This document shows positions 61,617-64,000 of a stretch of 64,000 bases of DNA, piece after piece (within the stretch, counting starts at the first letter, position 1; the number at the start of each line of letters is the position of its first letter). This stretch comes from Georgenia subflava (GTDB lineage: Bacteria; Actinomycetota; Actinomycetes; Actinomycetales; Actinomycetaceae), in the NCBI RefSeq assembly GCF_009193155.1, contig NZ_VUKD01000002.1:682001-746000 (forward strand), in the 5' to 3' direction. The translations under genes were made by a program, and so were the position numbers. Below the pieces are notes generated by a model that saw only the letters and a list, made by a program, of their open reading frames with translations, was not told where the DNA came from and searched no databases.

Positions 61617-63119
<1,503 letters not shown>

Positions 63120-63172
63120 GCTGATCGGGGCCGGTGTCCACACGGGTCCCCGCACCACACCACCGATGGCAA

Positions 63173-63178
63173 TAGGCT
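63173..63178 (+). promoter_or_regulatory. Putative -10 box (TAGGCT) of smc
   Basis: TAGGCT ends 7 nt before the GTG at 63186. Confidence 0.45.
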
Positions 63179-63185
63179 GCCCTGC

Positions 63186-64000
63186 GTGCACCTGAAGACG
63201 TTGACGCTGCGAGGGTTCAAGTCCTTCGCGTCCGCGACGACGCTGCACCTCGAGCCGGGCATCACCTGCGTGGTCGGCCCCAACGGCTCGGGCAAGTCCA
63301 ACGTCGTCGACGCCCTGTCCTGGGTGATGGGCGAGCAGGGCGCCAAGACGCTGCGCGGCGGCTCCATGTCCGACGTCATCTTCGCGGGCACGTCCTCCCG
63401 GGCGCCGCTCGGGCGCGCCGAGGTCTCCCTCACCATCGACAACACCGACGGCCTGCTGCCGATCGAGTACACCGAGGTCACGATCTCGCGGACGCTGTTC
63501 CGCTCCGGCGGGTCGGAGTACGCGATCAACGGCACCCCGTGCCGGCTGCTCGACATCCAGGAGCTGCTCTCCGACACCGGCATGGGCCGGGAGATGCACG
63601 TCATCGTGGGGCAGGGCCGGCTCGACTCCGTGCTGCAGGCCAGCGCCGAGGACCGCCGCGGCTTCATCGAGGAGGCCGCCGGCGTCCTCAAGCACCGCCG
63701 CCGCAAGGAGAAGGCGCTGCGCAAGCTCGAGGCCATGGCCGCCAACCTCGCGCGCGTGAACGACCTCTCCACCGAGATCCGCCGCCAGCTCGGGCCGCTG
63801 GCGCGCCAGGCCGACGTCGCCCGCCGCGCCCAGGTGGTCCAGGCCGACCTGCGCGACGCCCGCGCCCGGCTGCTCGCCGACGACCTGGTGCAGCTCAGCG
63901 CGACGCTGGCGCAGGAGGTCGCCGACGAGACAGCGCTGCGGCAGAAGCGCGAGGCCGTCGAGGCGGCACAGGAGGAGGCCCGTGCGCGGCTGACCGCCCT
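63186..64000 (+). CDS. smc: Chromosome partition/condensation protein SMC (5' part)
   Basis: 271 codons are visible from the GTG at 63186; the gene runs off the window. [20 protein letters not shown] begins the ATPase head, with Walker [25 protein letters not shown] (P-loop 31-38), then [40 protein letters not shown], the end of the N-terminal head, and the start of the coiled coil. It organises chromosomes with ScpA/ScpB. The upstream gene is mmsA rather than the rnc-mutM pair often found there. Confidence 0.95.
   Translation, partial: MHLKTLTLRGFKSFASATTLHLEPGITCVVGPNGSGKSNVVDALSWVMGEQGAKTLRGGSMSDVIFAGTSSRAPLGRAEVSLTIDNTDGLLPIEYTEVTISRTLFRSGGSEYAINGTPCRLLDIQELLSDTGMGREMHVIVGQGRLDSVLQASAEDRRGFIEEAAGVLKHRRRKEKALRKLEAMAANLARVNDLSTEIRRQLGPLARQADVARRAQVVQADLRDARARLLADDLVQLSATLAQEVADETALRQKREAVEAAQEEARARLTA

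Overview
The window is very GC-rich DNA with G/C-biased third codon positions and dense, often 4-bp-overlapping genes. It carries typical actinobacterial markers: clpP1-clpP2-clpX behind tig, a T-box in front of ileS, coenzyme F420 enzymes, a Rv2466c-like DsbA protein, an Eis-like acetyltransferase, a 13E12-type DUF222/HNH gene and a Rv2629-like release-factor homologue. An F420-0 uptake cassette linked to cofE points to the order Micrococcales (Jonesia/Beutenbergia/Georgenia-like). That placement is an inference, not a measurement.

Layout. 0-9.3 kb: DsbA-like oxidoreductase, secreted DUF6636-like protein, MFS exporter, M13 metallopeptidase, RpiB, an unusual GPH sugar symporter fused to a cytidylate-kinase-like domain, and an Eis-type acetyltransferase. 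9.5-15.5 kb: membrane protein, a two-gene DNA-repair unit (alkyltransferase-like protein plus Nei-type glycosylase), cysK-cysE behind a cysteine-rich leader peptide, a GntR/DUF1648 pair and YigZ. 15.7-25.2 kb: rpmF (form without zinc cysteines), tRNA-Gly(TCC), tRNA-Pro(TGG), tig, clpP1, clpP2, clpX, a Rv2629-like protein, a DHA2 exporter and chorismate mutase. 25.3-34.5 kb: long-chain acyl-CoA ligase, valS, prolyl-aminopeptidase-like hydrolase, a PfkB kinase divergent from a GH4 phosphoglycosidase, a decayed vapC and a VOC protein. 34.6-40.7 kb: cupin, F420-dependent Fgd-like enzyme, cofE, CYTH protein and the three-gene ABC cassette (ATPase, permease, lipoprotein) proposed to import F420-0. 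41-46 kb: an operon of beta-ureidopropionase, dihydropyrimidinase, an F420/FMN luciferase-like oxidoreductase and a class III aminotransferase, read as a pyrimidine catabolic route in which the luciferase-like enzyme may do the redox step. 46-64 kb: secreted endonuclease/exonuclease/phosphatase protein, DUF222/HNH protein, proC, T-box/ileS, folC, dhaKLM, DUF4233 protein, ndk, another F420-type oxidoreductase, vapBC, mmsA and the start of smc.

How the parts connect. Three luciferase-like oxidoreductases share the window with cofE and the putative F420-0 importer, so the strain may scavenge F420-0 and glutamylate it itself. MmsA (61.6 kb) could finish the pyrimidine route by turning malonate semialdehyde into acetyl-CoA. 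Two translation-level sensors are visible: the ileS T-box (Ile) and the Cys-codon leader of cysK (Cys). A dozen or more genes carry a -10-like hexamer 6-8 nt before the start codon, which indicates widespread leaderless transcription.

A recurrent oddity is that short tandem repeats lie just after stop codons, and the first repeat copy is the 3' end of the gene itself, stop codon included. Four loci are clear and a few more are degenerate. No insertion sequence, prophage or CRISPR array was seen.
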